A DNA stretch of 64,000 bases from Novosphingobium sp. UBA6272 (GCF_002440635.1 NZ_DJUW01000004.1:563-64562), one strand, 5' to 3'; shown: positions 25,570-34,798, counted from the first letter of the stretch. Notes: generated by a model from the letters alone, not told the origin. Numbers and translations are program-made.

Positions 25570-26333
25570 AACGGCAGCCAGTTCTGCTTCTTGGAAAACT
25601 TCATGTAACCGGCATTGACTCCCAGCCGCAGCCCTACACCCATCCGGATCGGGATCATCACCACATCGCCTTTGCGCAAGTAGGATACGTTGAATCCGCC
25701 GACCAGGTAGGCCTGGCCTTCACCTGCCGGAAAGCGCTTGTAGATGTCCTCGCTGTTGTAAAGGTTGTAGACCAGCACAAAGGTGCTGCCGGCATTGGCC
25801 CCGGCATCGAACCCGATCGACGGGCCGGTCCAGTAGACCGGACGTTGTCCTTCGACCTTGTGGTGCAAGGTGCCCGAACCATAGCGTACGCCGATAACCA
25901 GCGCCCCGCCGCCTTCGCGCCCGGTGATATACGCATTGGGCTCACCCTGCTTGCGCAGCAGATCCTCGATCAGTCCGGCGAGTCCCGCCGCACCCTTGCC
26001 GAACACGCCTTCGGCGGCGCCGATCAGGTCGTCCTTCTGGTAGGTTCCCGGATTGGCCGCAGGAACCGCTGCGGGCGCAGCGGGATCGACAGGGGCGGGA
26101 CTGGCCGGAACGCCATCGACCGGCAGCGGCTCGGCAGGAATCCCCTGCTGGTTAGCCGGAGCGCCGGGCGTGGCCGGTGGTGTGCCTTTGGGCGCGGACA
26201 GATCGCCGTCGATCGCCCGGTCGGGATCGACCGGCTGGACCTGGGCCGGAGCCGCGACCGAGCCGATCAGGGCGACCGCACCCAGCACTGAAACCAGCGC
26301 CGCACGCGCCGAACGGTTCATGCCTTGGATCAT
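25566..26333 (-). CDS. EipA/DUF1134 envelope-integrity protein
   Basis: A 255-residue exported protein. Residues 1-35 contain the signal peptide, followed by a proline/alanine-rich low-complexity stretch (about 35-95). The DUF1134 domain then covers about 100-255, recognised by YQKDDLIGAAEGVFGKGAAGL and GPSIGFDAGANAGSTFVLVYNL. In Brucella and Caulobacter the family supports the cell envelope. The ATG at 26333 has GAAGGA 8 bases upstream, whereas other ATGs nearby (26342, 26321) are less well placed. The family fit is strong, the molecular role unknown. Confidence 0.87.
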   Translation of the reverse strand: MIQGMNRSARAALVSVLGAVALIGSVAAPAQVQPVDPDRAIDGDLSAPKGTPPATPGAPANQQGIPAEPLPVDGVPASPAPVDPAAPAAVPAANPGTYQKDDLIGAAEGVFGKGAAGLAGLIEDLLRKQGEPNAYITGREGGGALVIGVRYGSGTLHHKVEGQRPVYWTGPSIGFDAGANAGSTFVLVYNLYNSEDIYKRFPAGEGQAYLVGGFNVSYLRKGDVVMIPIRMGVGLRLGVNAGYMKFSKKQNWLPF

Positions 26334-26478
26334 TGCAGCCATCCTTCCAAACTTGTTGGCGCCTAGAGAATCCAAGGGGCCTTGCCCGGCAATGAACGGG
26401 CGGCGAGGCGAGTCGGTTTTGCGGCAGGGCGAGTCCCGCCTGGGCCAGGCGGTGGTTCAGAATCTTTGCCAGGTCCCC

Positions 26479-26507
26479 TTGCCGCCTCTCGAACCCCTCG
26501 CTATAGG
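26479..26507 (+). promoter_or_regulatory. candidate promoter of tRNA-Ser
   Basis: TTGCCG (26479-26484) and TATAGG (26502-26507) are separated by 17 bases and lie 22 bases before the mature tRNA start. Stable-RNA genes usually have such close promoters. Confidence 0.45.
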
Positions 26508-26528
26508 CGCGCTTCGCCGCTGCGATCC

Positions 26529-26621
26529 GGAGACGTGGGTGAGTGGCTGAAACCAACGGTTTGCTAAACCGTCGTACTGGTAAATCCGGTACCGAGGGTT
26601 CGAATCCCTCCGTCTCCGCCA
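26529..26621 (+). tRNA. tRNA-Ser (anticodon GCU)
   Basis: The acceptor arm GGAGACG (26529-26535) pairs with CGTCTCC (26611-26617), followed by the discriminator G and an encoded CCA (26619-26621). The anticodon stem ACGGT/ACCGT frames TTGCTAA, giving anticodon GCT, which reads AGC and AGU serine codons. The long variable arm (CGTACTGGTAAATCCGGTACC) is typical of serine tRNAs. The T arm GAGGGTTCGAATCCCTC is canonical. Confidence 0.96.
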
Positions 26622-26922
26622 TCTATATCATCCCAGGAAAGCCCGATTGGCCCCGAGAACCCCGGATTTCAGGGGATTTTCCGGCTGAGTTGCGCTTCTT
26701 TTGAGCTCGTCGAGTTTGTAGAGATCACTCCCGAACCGCGTCGGTGCGGGGAGAGCTGCGTGGAGCCAGCTTGCGCACATACAGAATCGAAAGCTTGATC
26801 GGCTCAGGGGTTACCAAGGTAGCGACGGGTTTCTCCTCTAGTTGGCGGCGCCAGGCGATGGCATTTGGTTCCTTCACGCTGCCGCCTGCCGGAGGCGGCG
26901 TGAAATTTGGCGACTATCCTGG
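26622..26922. other. tRNA-downstream region with a possible gene remnant
   Basis: No complete gene is visible. On the minus strand a frame of about 55 codons (stop near 26723) reads VTPEPIKLSILYVRK, resembling the C-terminus of a LysR-type ligand-binding domain, but nothing N-terminal to it survives. A GC-rich hairpin (CACGCTGCCGCC / GGAGGCGGCGTG, about 26875-26902) lies at the left side of the next gene. Position directly downstream of a tRNA gene makes this a plausible old integration site; no integrase or attachment duplicate is seen. Confidence 0.35.
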
Positions 26923-27873
26923 CTAACAGCTACTCGGCGCATCGGCGCTGCCAGCCAGTTCGCGTGGCGACTTGCCGAAGCTTTGCCGGCAAGCACGGGA
27001 GAAAACCGGCTGCGAGGAAAAGCCTGCGGCCAGCGCGGCCTCATGCACCGGCATCCGGGCATTGCGCATCAATTCGAGCGCATGGCGGATCCGGACTTCA
27101 CGGAAATAGCGGCCCGGTGTCGTGCCCAGCCGCGCGGTGAACAAGCGTTCTGCCTGGCGGCGGCTGATCCCCACTTCGGCCAGTATCGCCTCAAGCGTGC
27201 CTTGCAGCGCCACTGACCGCTCCATCGCCGCGATCACCCGCTGGACAACCGGCCCGGCGCTGCCCGCCTGCTCGGCCAGCGTCACCCGTTGCGGCGCTCC
27301 GGGCGGCCGGATGCGATCATGGATCAGTTGGTCGGAAACCGCAGTGGCCAGGGCCATGCCGTGGCTAAGCGCGATCCCGTCCAGCATCATGTCCATCGCC
27401 GCGGTTCCGCCAGCGCAAGTGAACAGTCGGGCATGACGCTCATAGAGTTCACCCGAGACCGGGATGCGCGGGTAACGGCGGCGGAACTGGTCGGCGGCTT
27501 CCCAGTGCAGCGTGATTGTCTCGCTGCCCAGGATCCCCGCCTCGGCCAGCACAAAGGCCCCGGTATCGACCGCACCGACCTGGTGTCCGGCCCGCCATAG
27601 CCGCCGAACCTGTCCGAGCAGCGCCTTGCTGGCATTGGCCAGCGGCTCAAACCCGGCGCAGACGATCAATGCATCCGAGCTATCTGGAACCGGGCCATCG
27701 GTCCTTAGTTGCATGGCATTGGACGCCTCCGCATGATCGCCGCGCGGTGCGTGGATCGTCCAGCGGTAAAGCTCCTTCCCGGACAGCCGGTTGGCGATCC
27801 GCAAAGGCTCCAGGGCGGCAAAGAACGCGATTGCCGAGAAGCCGGGCATGAGCAGGAAGGCGGGGCGTTGCAT
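26923..27873 (-). CDS. GlxA/CdhR-type AraC-family transcriptional regulator
   Basis: A 316-residue regulator with an N-terminal DJ-1/PfpI-like domain (about 1-180; FLLMPGFSAIAFFAALEPLR) and a C-terminal AraC DNA-binding domain (about 220-310; EVGISRRQAERLFTARLGTTPGRYFREVRIRHA). The type is that of CdhR, the carnitine-responsive activator of carnitine dehydrogenase in Pseudomonas. It is divergent from the dehydrocarnitine-cleavage and carnitine-dehydrogenase genes and shares an intergenic promoter region (27874-27977) with them. ATG 27873 is preferred (AAGG 10 bases before it). A role as carnitine sensor is inferred from family and context. Confidence 0.83.
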   Translation of the reverse strand: MQRPAFLLMPGFSAIAFFAALEPLRIANRLSGKELYRWTIHAPRGDHAEASNAMQLRTDGPVPDSSDALIVCAGFEPLANASKALLGQVRRLWRAGHQVGAVDTGAFVLAEAGILGSETITLHWEAADQFRRRYPRIPVSGELYERHARLFTCAGGTAAMDMMLDGIALSHGMALATAVSDQLIHDRIRPPGAPQRVTLAEQAGSAGPVVQRVIAAMERSVALQGTLEAILAEVGISRRQAERLFTARLGTTPGRYFREVRIRHALELMRNARMPVHEAALAAGFSSQPVFSRACRQSFGKSPRELAGSADAPSSC

Positions 27874-27977
27874 GAGCCACGGACCTTGCAGCGTCATGAC
27901 GCATTTTGCAATCTAATGCCGGATATTGTGATTTTTTTCATTCGATTTCCGCCTAAGCTGCCGGGCGGGAGAGCGCC

Positions 27978-28868
27978 ATGAACTTCGAACCATTCATCAC
28001 TTGTGCCGTCACCGGATCGGGCAATACCCAGGGCATTCACCCTGATCTGCCGATCACCCCCGAACAGATCGCCAATGCCGCGATCGAAGCGGCCAAAGCC
28101 GGAGCCGCGATTGCCCACATCCACGTGCGCGATCCCGAAAGTGGCAAAGGTTGCCGCGACGTGGCGCTCTACCGCGAGGTAAAGGAACGGATCCGCGACA
28201 GCGACACCGACGTCATCATCAACTTCACCGCAGGGATGGGCGGCGACATCGTGTTCGGTCCGGGCGAAAGCCCCCTGCCCCTCGATCCTGCTGGAACCGA
28301 TATGGTCGGGCCAATGGAGCGGCTGATCCACGTGCAGGAACTGCTCCCCGAAATCTGCACGCTCGATTGCGGGACGATGAATTTCGCCGAAGCCGACTAT
28401 GTCATGACCAACACTCCGGGCATGCTGCGGACCATGGCCGCCGAAGTGCAGCGCCTGGGCGTGCGGCCCGAATTGGAAGTGTTCGACACCGGGCATCTAG
28501 TCTTCGTCAAAGAGATGATCCGCGATGGTCTGCTCAATGATCCGGTGATGATCCAGCTGTGCCTGGGCATCCCCTATGGCGCGCCCGACGATCCGCTGAC
28601 CACTATGGCGATGGTCCACCAGTTGCCGCCGGGTTCAACCTTCAGCGGCTTTTCGATCAGCCGCAACCAGTTGCCCTTCGTGGCCATGGCGGCGCTGGCC
28701 GGCGGCAATGTGCGGGTCGGGCTGGAGGACAACCTCTACCTGGGCAAAGGCCAGTTCGCTTCGAATGGACAGCTGGTCGAACGTGCGGTGCAGATCCTGA
28801 CCGGGATGGGCGCGAAGATCATGGGCCCCGATGCGGTCCGCGCGAAGCTCAAGCTGCAGAAGCGCTGA
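27978..28868 (+). CDS. beta-keto acid cleavage enzyme (BKACE), probably for 3-dehydrocarnitine
   Basis: A 296-residue zinc enzyme of the BKACE (DUF849) family. The zinc ligands are in HIHVRDP (H47, H49). Family members condense a beta-keto acid with acetyl-CoA to give acetoacetate and a new acyl-CoA. Placed directly ahead of carnitine dehydrogenase and after a CdhR-like regulator, it is best read as the dehydrocarnitine-cleaving enzyme that yields betainyl-CoA. A purine-rich GGGCGGGAGAG leader precedes the ATG. One base separates its stop from the next start. Confidence 0.87.
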   Translation: MNFEPFITCAVTGSGNTQGIHPDLPITPEQIANAAIEAAKAGAAIAHIHVRDPESGKGCRDVALYREVKERIRDSDTDVIINFTAGMGGDIVFGPGESPLPLDPAGTDMVGPMERLIHVQELLPEICTLDCGTMNFAEADYVMTNTPGMLRTMAAEVQRLGVRPELEVFDTGHLVFVKEMIRDGLLNDPVMIQLCLGIPYGAPDDPLTTMAMVHQLPPGSTFSGFSISRNQLPFVAMAALAGGNVRVGLEDNLYLGKGQFASNGQLVERAVQILTGMGAKIMGPDAVRAKLKLQKR

Positions 28869-28869
28869 C

Positions 28870-30348
28870 ATGGGACGCGAGATCCGCAAGGTAGCGATTG
28901 TCGGCGGCGGGGTGATCGGCGCGGCCTGGGCGGCGCGGTTCCTGCTGAACGGGATCGACGTGGCCGTGTTCGACCTTGATCCCGAAGTTGAGCGCAAGAC
29001 CTTGGAGGTAGTCGCCAATGCCCGCCGCGCACAGACCCGCCTGCACGGCGCAGCACTGCCCGCCGAGGGCAAGCTGACTTTCGCAGGCTCTGTCGCCGAA
29101 GCAGTCGCGGATGCGGACTTCATCCAGGAAAGCCTGCCCGAACGCGAAGACCTCAAGCAACGCGTGCTCGCCGAAGTCGATGCCGCAATGCCCGCCCATG
29201 CGGTGATCGGATCCTCCACGTCGGGGCTGCTCCCAACCAAACTGCAAAACGGAATGCAGCGGCCCGACCGGCTGGTCGTGGGCCACCCTTTCAACCCGGT
29301 GTACCTGCTCCCTCTGGTAGAGGTCTGCGGCGGCGATCAGACCAGTCTGGAAACCATCGACGTGGCCAGCGCGCTTTACACCCGCGTTGGCATGAAAGTG
29401 CTCCACGTCCGGCATGAGATTGACGGATTCATCGCCGACCGCTTGCTCGAAGCAGTCTGGCGCGAGGCGCTGTGGCTGATCAACGACGGGATCGCCACCG
29501 CCGCCGAAATCGACGATGCGATCCGGTTCGGCGCAGGTCTGCGCTGGTCGTTCATGGGCACTTTCCTGACCTATCGCCTGGCCGGCGGCGAAGCGGGCAT
29601 GCGGCACTTCCTGCACCAGTTCGGCCCCTCGATGGAATGGCCCTGGACCAAGCTGGTCGGCCCCAAGTTGACCGACGAGCTGATCGATACCGTCGCCGCG
29701 CAAAGCGACGACCAGGCGGCAGGCATCGGCCTGCGCGAATACGAGGCGCTGCGCGACAGCTGCCTGGTCGACATCATGCACGCGCTGGAACGCAACGACT
29801 TCGCCTCGGGCGCGGTGGCCAAGGCCTATCGGACAAGCCTGCAGGGCAAGGAAGCGGTCACGCTAGGCAGCGACTGCGGTGACGGGCACCTGCTGACCCA
29901 GCACACCCCGGTCATGCCCGAATGGATCGACTACAACGATCACCTGACCGAATGGGCCTACCTCAAGCTGTTCGGCGATGCGACCGATGTGGTGCTGGCA
30001 CGGATCGGTGCCGGGCCGGACTATGTCGCCACGGGCTTCAGTTTCTACACGGTTGAAACCCACATCCGCCACCTGGGCCAGGCCCGGCTCGGCCAGAAGG
30101 TCGAAGTGCGCACCCGGGTTCTGGGTAGCGACGGCAAGCGGCTGCACCTGTCCCACGAAATGACCAACCTCGATAGTGCCACGCTGATCGCCACGGCCGA
30201 GCATATGCTGGTCCATGTCGATGCCAAGGCCGAAAAGTCAGCCCCTGCCCCGCAGCATATCGCCCAGGCGATGCAAGGGCTTGCTGCGGCCCAGCAACAT
30301 CTGGCACCACCCGATGGTGCCGGTCGCTCGATCAAGATGCCGGGATAG
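28870..30348 (+). CDS. lcdH: L-carnitine dehydrogenase fused to betainyl-CoA thioesterase
   Basis: A 492-residue fusion. Residues 1-320 form a 3-hydroxyacyl-CoA-dehydrogenase-like NAD enzyme with the Rossmann GGGVIG at 12-17; VGHPFNPVYLLPLVE and the late dimerisation helices follow. Residues about 337-480 form a hotdog thioesterase (WIDYNDHLTEWAYLKLFGDA). In carnitine degraders the dehydrogenase makes 3-dehydrocarnitine and the thioesterase part releases glycine betaine from betainyl-CoA. It follows the BKACE gene directly, and this gene order is that of known carnitine loci. I recognise the fusion as a described arrangement. Confidence 0.9.
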   Translation: MGREIRKVAIVGGGVIGAAWAARFLLNGIDVAVFDLDPEVERKTLEVVANARRAQTRLHGAALPAEGKLTFAGSVAEAVADADFIQESLPEREDLKQRVLAEVDAAMPAHAVIGSSTSGLLPTKLQNGMQRPDRLVVGHPFNPVYLLPLVEVCGGDQTSLETIDVASALYTRVGMKVLHVRHEIDGFIADRLLEAVWREALWLINDGIATAAEIDDAIRFGAGLRWSFMGTFLTYRLAGGEAGMRHFLHQFGPSMEWPWTKLVGPKLTDELIDTVAAQSDDQAAGIGLREYEALRDSCLVDIMHALERNDFASGAVAKAYRTSLQGKEAVTLGSDCGDGHLLTQHTPVMPEWIDYNDHLTEWAYLKLFGDATDVVLARIGAGPDYVATGFSFYTVETHIRHLGQARLGQKVEVRTRVLGSDGKRLHLSHEMTNLDSATLIATAEHMLVHVDAKAEKSAPAPQHIAQAMQGLAAAQQHLAPPDGAGRSIKMPG

Positions 30349-30381
30349 GCACAGCAGAACCAAACCAGGGGGAGAATTCCG

Positions 30382-31791
30382 GTGGCACTGATCGAACAGA
30401 GGTCAATCGACTACGTTCCCCTGAAGGAGCGCCACGGCAAGGTCTGGCACCTCTGGCCAATCTGGTTCACCGGCGATGCCCACATGGCCACGCTAGCGAC
30501 TGGCGCGATCAGCGTCGCGGCCGGGCTCAGCCTGTTCTGGTCGGCGCTTGCGGTGATAGGCGGGTGCGTGCTGGGCACCGTCCTGATGGCATTTCACTGC
30601 ACCCAGGGGCCGCACCTGGGGCTGCCGCAGATGATCCAGTCGCGACCGCAGTTCGGGTACCTTGGCGCGCTTCTGGTCTGGATCGTCGCGCTGTTCACCT
30701 ACATCGGCTACAATGCCCTCAACCAGACGCTGGCGGCCGATACACTCAAGGAACTGGCTGGTTTTCCCCACGGGCCGACGGTGATCATCTTCTCGATCGC
30801 GGCCGTGGCTGTGGCGGTGATCGGCTATGACCTGATCCACAAGGCCCAGCGCCTGTTGGCCTATGCCATGCTGGCAGTGCTGGCGGTCTACACCCTTGGC
30901 GCTGCCCGCATCGTGGACTTTGGTACCTTGCTGGCGCCGGGCGAGTTCAAGCCCACCCCGTTCCTGGTCCAGTTCTTCGCGGCTGCAGCCTACCAGCTCA
31001 GCTGGTCGATCTATGTCTCGGACTATTCGCGCTACCTGCCCAAGGAAGTGGGTATCCGCGACGCCTTTTTCTGGACCTTCTGGGGCGCTTTCATCGGCGG
31101 GGCCTGGATGATGCTGGTCGGCACTTTTGCTGCCGCTGCTTTCGCCAGCCCGGACGGGATTGTCGCCGCGCTGCGCGACAGTTCGGACGCCATCTACCCC
31201 GGCTTCGGCGTGATCATGCTGGTCACCAGCTTCCTGGGGCTGATCACGATCACCTCGCTCAATTTCTATGGCGCTTCGCTGACCTTGCTCAGTGTGGTCG
31301 ACAGCCTGACCAGCATCAAACTCGGCGTGAAATCGCGGATCGCATCACTGCTGACGGTATTCACCGTGGCCTTGGCGCTGTCGCTGATTGTCAGCGGTGA
31401 CGTGCTGCACGGCTTCGAGGCGTTCCTGGGTGTGCTGGCCTATCTGTTCACCCCGTGGACTGCGATCAACCTGGTCGACTTCTTTATCGTCAGGAAGGGG
31501 CAATACTCGATCCGGGCGATGTTCATGGCTGACGGGCTCTACGGAAAGTGGAACTGGCGGGGCCTGATGTCCTACTTCATCGGCTTTGCCTCGATGATCC
31601 CGTTCTTCAAGACCTCGCTCTACACCGGGCCGGTGGCCGAAGCGCTGGGCAAGGCGGATGTATCGATGCTGGTGGGATTGCCGGTTTCGGCCGCAGCCTA
31701 CTTGTTATTGTGCCGCAATCTGGACCTTGCCGCCGAGTTGAAGCAGATCGAAGTGCTCGATCGCAACCTGGAAACGGAGCCGGTACGATGA
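30382..31791 (+). CDS. NCS1-family permease (cytosine/purine permease superfamily)
   Basis: A 469-residue membrane protein with about 12 helices and NCS1 hallmarks such as SYWVSDYSRYLP-like WSIYVSDYSRYLPKE near 207-221 and the late LFTPWTAINLVDFFIVRKGQYS. NCS1 carriers normally take up nucleobases, hydantoins or allantoin with cations. Here it lies between carnitine dehydrogenase and an exported hydrolase, so carnitine or a breakdown product is the likely substrate. Start is GTG 30382 with a GGGGGAG site 8 bases upstream. The stop overlaps the next ATG. Confidence 0.87.
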   Translation: MALIEQRSIDYVPLKERHGKVWHLWPIWFTGDAHMATLATGAISVAAGLSLFWSALAVIGGCVLGTVLMAFHCTQGPHLGLPQMIQSRPQFGYLGALLVWIVALFTYIGYNALNQTLAADTLKELAGFPHGPTVIIFSIAAVAVAVIGYDLIHKAQRLLAYAMLAVLAVYTLGAARIVDFGTLLAPGEFKPTPFLVQFFAAAAYQLSWSIYVSDYSRYLPKEVGIRDAFFWTFWGAFIGGAWMMLVGTFAAAAFASPDGIVAALRDSSDAIYPGFGVIMLVTSFLGLITITSLNFYGASLTLLSVVDSLTSIKLGVKSRIASLLTVFTVALALSLIVSGDVLHGFEAFLGVLAYLFTPWTAINLVDFFIVRKGQYSIRAMFMADGLYGKWNWRGLMSYFIGFASMIPFFKTSLYTGPVAEALGKADVSMLVGLPVSAAAYLLLCRNLDLAAELKQIEVLDRNLETEPVR

Positions 31792-32834
31792 AGCGACTGA
31801 TCGCATTGGCCGTGTTGGCCACCTTGGCTGCGCCGCTCCAGGCCAAGCCCACGCCAGCCCAGCCGATCGTGTTCCCGGACCAGTTTGATTCGATCGGTAC
31901 GCCGGTCCAGAAACTGACCACCAAGGAAGGCCGCACCGTCCATTTCACCGATACCGGGGAGAAAGGCTGGCGGCCGATCCTGTTCATCGGCGGGGTCGGC
32001 ACCAGCGGCCGCGCGCCGGAACTGGTCGCTTTCCTCGATACCATGCGCAAGCGGCTGAAACTGCGGATCGTGGCGGTGGAACGCAACGGACTGGGCGATA
32101 CCGCGTTCGATCCTGCATGGACCTTTGCCGACTACAACAGCGAGGTCGCGCAAGTGCTGGGCCAGCTGGGGATCGACAAGTTCGCGCTGGTCGCGATTTC
32201 GGGCGGCGGGGCCTATGCCGGGCATGTGGTTCAGGCCATGCCGCAGCGGATCGCTTCGTGGCACATGCTGGCAGCCGTCTCGACTGCAGCCGGCAACGCC
32301 GAACGCTGCCAGCAGGATGAGGCCGCGTTCGCCGCAGCGCTTGGCCCGCAAGTGGCCGCACCGCGGGTCTGGTGGGAGATGCCCAAGGACGGCGTCTCCG
32401 CCCATGTTCGCGGCTTCACCGATCGCACAGCCGACGAAGGCGCGCGCGCGTTCTTCATTGCCGGGCAGAAAGGCGATCCGCGCGGAGTGGCGCGCGAGTA
32501 CAAGCGGTTCTGCGGTCCGCCCGCCGATGTCTCGGCACTGACCGCCCCGGCGTTCTTCTATTATGGCGAGGCCGATCCGGCCGTACCGCCCAGCCATGGC
32601 CACTATTGGGCCAGCAAGGTCAAGGGCGCGGCCACTTTCCGCTCCTACCCCGGCGAAGGCCACGATGTGCAGTATCGCCATTGGGATCAGGTCATGCTCG
32701 ATGTGGCGGGATACGGCGCCAGTACGCTGGTCTGCGACAACGGCAAGGCGCATCTGGTGAAAGGCAAGGTCGATCCTGGCAAGTTGCCCAAGGGCCGCAC
32801 GCTTGGCGTCTGCGCCTGGCAGAAAGCTGGCTAA
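31788..32834 (+). CDS. exported alpha/beta hydrolase
   Basis: A 348-residue protein with a signal peptide (1-20, ending PLQAK) and an alpha/beta-hydrolase fold. The nucleophile elbow is VAISGGGAYAG (serine in ISGGG, a variant of GxSxG). The catalytic histidine is in YPGEGHDVQYRH. It is translationally coupled to the permease. In a carnitine cluster a natural role would be hydrolysis of O-acylcarnitines or choline-type esters in the periplasm; this is inference. The stop overlaps, tail to tail, the following sulfotransferase gene. Confidence 0.8.
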   Translation: MKRLIALAVLATLAAPLQAKPTPAQPIVFPDQFDSIGTPVQKLTTKEGRTVHFTDTGEKGWRPILFIGGVGTSGRAPELVAFLDTMRKRLKLRIVAVERNGLGDTAFDPAWTFADYNSEVAQVLGQLGIDKFALVAISGGGAYAGHVVQAMPQRIASWHMLAAVSTAAGNAERCQQDEAAFAAALGPQVAAPRVWWEMPKDGVSAHVRGFTDRTADEGARAFFIAGQKGDPRGVAREYKRFCGPPADVSALTAPAFFYYGEADPAVPPSHGHYWASKVKGAATFRSYPGEGHDVQYRHWDQVMLDVAGYGASTLVCDNGKAHLVKGKVDPGKLPKGRTLGVCAWQKAG

Positions 32835-34798
32835 GCCCGCTCCCCCAGCGCCAGCTTGAGCGGGCCCAGCCAGGGCTCATAGGCCTTCCACACTTCGGTC
32901 CCGTCGCGGTTGATCGGGCGGCGCACCTGTTCGCTGCTCGGCGTGCGCACCGCACGTTCGGTCTTGTGAAAATCGAGGCAGCTCTGCTCAAACGGCAAGC
33001 CGCAATAGTCGAGGATCCGGCGGACCTGACCTTCCAGATCCTCGATCACATCCTCGTGCTGGACCTTGAGCACACGGCCCTCGGGCAGCACCGCATCCCA
33101 GTGCTCCATCAGGCGCAGATAGTCGACGTAATAGCGCCCGATATGGTCCAGATCGTAAGAGAAATCCTGCCCTTGGGCGAACAGCTGCTTGAACACCGAA
33201 AACCCGCAAGCCATCGGCTCGCGCCGGGCATCGATGATCCGGGCATTGGGCAGGATCAGGTGGATCAGCCCGATATGGCGGAAATTATTGGGCATCTTGT
33301 CGATGAAGCGGGGCTTGCCCTCGGTCCGGTGAACCCGGGTGGATTCAAGATAGCTTTGCCCCAGTTCGGCCAGCCGGTCGCGCGATAGCTCGCCAAGGTT
33401 AGCAGGATAGCGATCTTGCTCCTCCTGCCCCAGCCGCCCGTTGAGGCGCGAGGCAATCGCCATGATATCCGGCAGTTCGGTCGTCCCTTCGACCTGACTG
33501 TGCGAAGCAAGGACCTGCTCGAGCAAGGTCGAGCCCGCGCGCGGCAGGCCGACGATGAAGATCGGATCGTCTGCCGGGCACCCGGCCCCGGCGGCGGCGG
33601 AAAACAGTGCGGCGTTGCAATGTTCGATCTGACGGTCGAACTCGGCTGTGATGGCCTGGGGCCGGTACTTGACCACCCCCTGCCGCAGCTGGTTGCCGCG
33701 CTGATAGTACTCAAAACTGCGGGCATGGTCGCCTGCGTCTTCCAGCGCCTTGCCGAGCGCGAAGCAGAGGTGGATCCGGTCGTCCACGGCGATCCCCTCA
33801 CCCGCTTCCTCAGCCACCATCGCCGCTATTTCGCGCTCGGTGAAACGGTAGGTCTTGAGGTTGGCCAGGCTCCAATAGGCATCGCCAAAGTCGCGCCGCA
33901 CGCCATAGGCCTGGCGGTAGGCGGCCACCGCTTCATCGATCCGGCCCAGTGTTTTGAGGGCATGGCCGTAAGTCAGGCTGACGGTCGGGTTGTCCGGGCT
34001 GTCGCGGTGCAGCCGCGCATACTCATCGGCGGCGTCTTCGGTTCGCCCGACATTGAGCATCAGGTTTGCGCGCTGCATCAGGAACTGCGGATTGGCCGGT
34101 TCCAGCGCAACCAGTTCCTCAGCCTCGCGCAGCGCAGCGTCGTATTTGAAGCGCTTGCCCAGCACCTCGGCATAGTCGAACCGGGCGTGAAGGTAGTCGG
34201 GGTTGAACTCCTTGCACTTGGCCAGAACCAGCTCCGCGTCCTCATACTCACCCAGCCTGGTGCCTAATTCGGCCAGAAGCCGCATCGCCACCGGCTCGTC
34301 GGGGACCTTGAGCAGGAACGCACGAACCCGGCTCTCGGCCAGCGTGTAATCCTGATCGTAATAGGCCGCCAGCGCGCCCAGCACTTCGGGCGGGTGGCTT
34401 TCGACGTCCGCCAGCCGCCCCTGCAGTTCCGCAGCCCGCGCCGGATTGGCCTGCTGGTAATGCGCCACCAGCAGCTTGATCGATGCGGTCAGCAGCGGAT
34501 TACATTCGATCGCTCTTTCGTATGCTGCGATTGCCGCATCGCGCTGGCCTTGCTGGCGATAGCAATGGCCACGTTCCTGGTGCGCGCGGCCCAATTCCGG
34601 CTGCAATCCGACCAGCTTGTCAAGCAGGCCGTGCGCCGCGCCCAGATCGCCGCGAGCCCGCGCAATCACGGCGGCAAAGTAGAGCACTTCGGGATCGTCG
34701 CCGCGCGTCGCCATCAGCCCGGCCAGCAGCCCCCTGGCCTGCGCCATATCGCCGCGCGCAAGCGCCATTTTGGCTTCAATCAGGGGATCGGTTTGCAC
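32831..34798 (-). CDS. TPR-sulfotransferase fusion
   Basis: A 655-residue cytoplasmic protein. The first ~390 residues consist of repeated TPR units (for example A-G-L-PE repeat blocks such as GHCYRQQGQRDAAIAAYERAI). The last ~250 residues form a PAPS-dependent sulfotransferase: PIFIVGLPRAGSTLLEQVL near 415-433 is the 5'-phosphosulfate-binding loop, followed by ELPDI. These TPR-sulfotransferases are frequent in sphingomonads and often modify peptides or glycans. It starts with GTG and is antiparallel to the hydrolase. Link to carnitine use is not evident. Confidence 0.88.
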   Translation of the reverse strand: MQTDPLIEAKMALARGDMAQARGLLAGLMATRGDDPEVLYFAAVIARARGDLGAAHGLLDKLVGLQPELGRAHQERGHCYRQQGQRDAAIAAYERAIECNPLLTASIKLLVAHYQQANPARAAELQGRLADVESHPPEVLGALAAYYDQDYTLAESRVRAFLLKVPDEPVAMRLLAELGTRLGEYEDAELVLAKCKEFNPDYLHARFDYAEVLGKRFKYDAALREAEELVALEPANPQFLMQRANLMLNVGRTEDAADEYARLHRDSPDNPTVSLTYGHALKTLGRIDEAVAAYRQAYGVRRDFGDAYWSLANLKTYRFTEREIAAMVAEEAGEGIAVDDRIHLCFALGKALEDAGDHARSFEYYQRGNQLRQGVVKYRPQAITAEFDRQIEHCNAALFSAAAGAGCPADDPIFIVGLPRAGSTLLEQVLASHSQVEGTTELPDIMAIASRLNGRLGQEEQDRYPANLGELSRDRLAELGQSYLESTRVHRTEGKPRFIDKMPNNFRHIGLIHLILPNARIIDARREPMACGFSVFKQLFAQGQDFSYDLDHIGRYYVDYLRLMEHWDAVLPEGRVLKVQHEDVIEDLEGQVRRILDYCGLPFEQSCLDFHKTERAVRTPSSEQVRRPINRDGTEVWKAYEPWLGPLKLALGERA

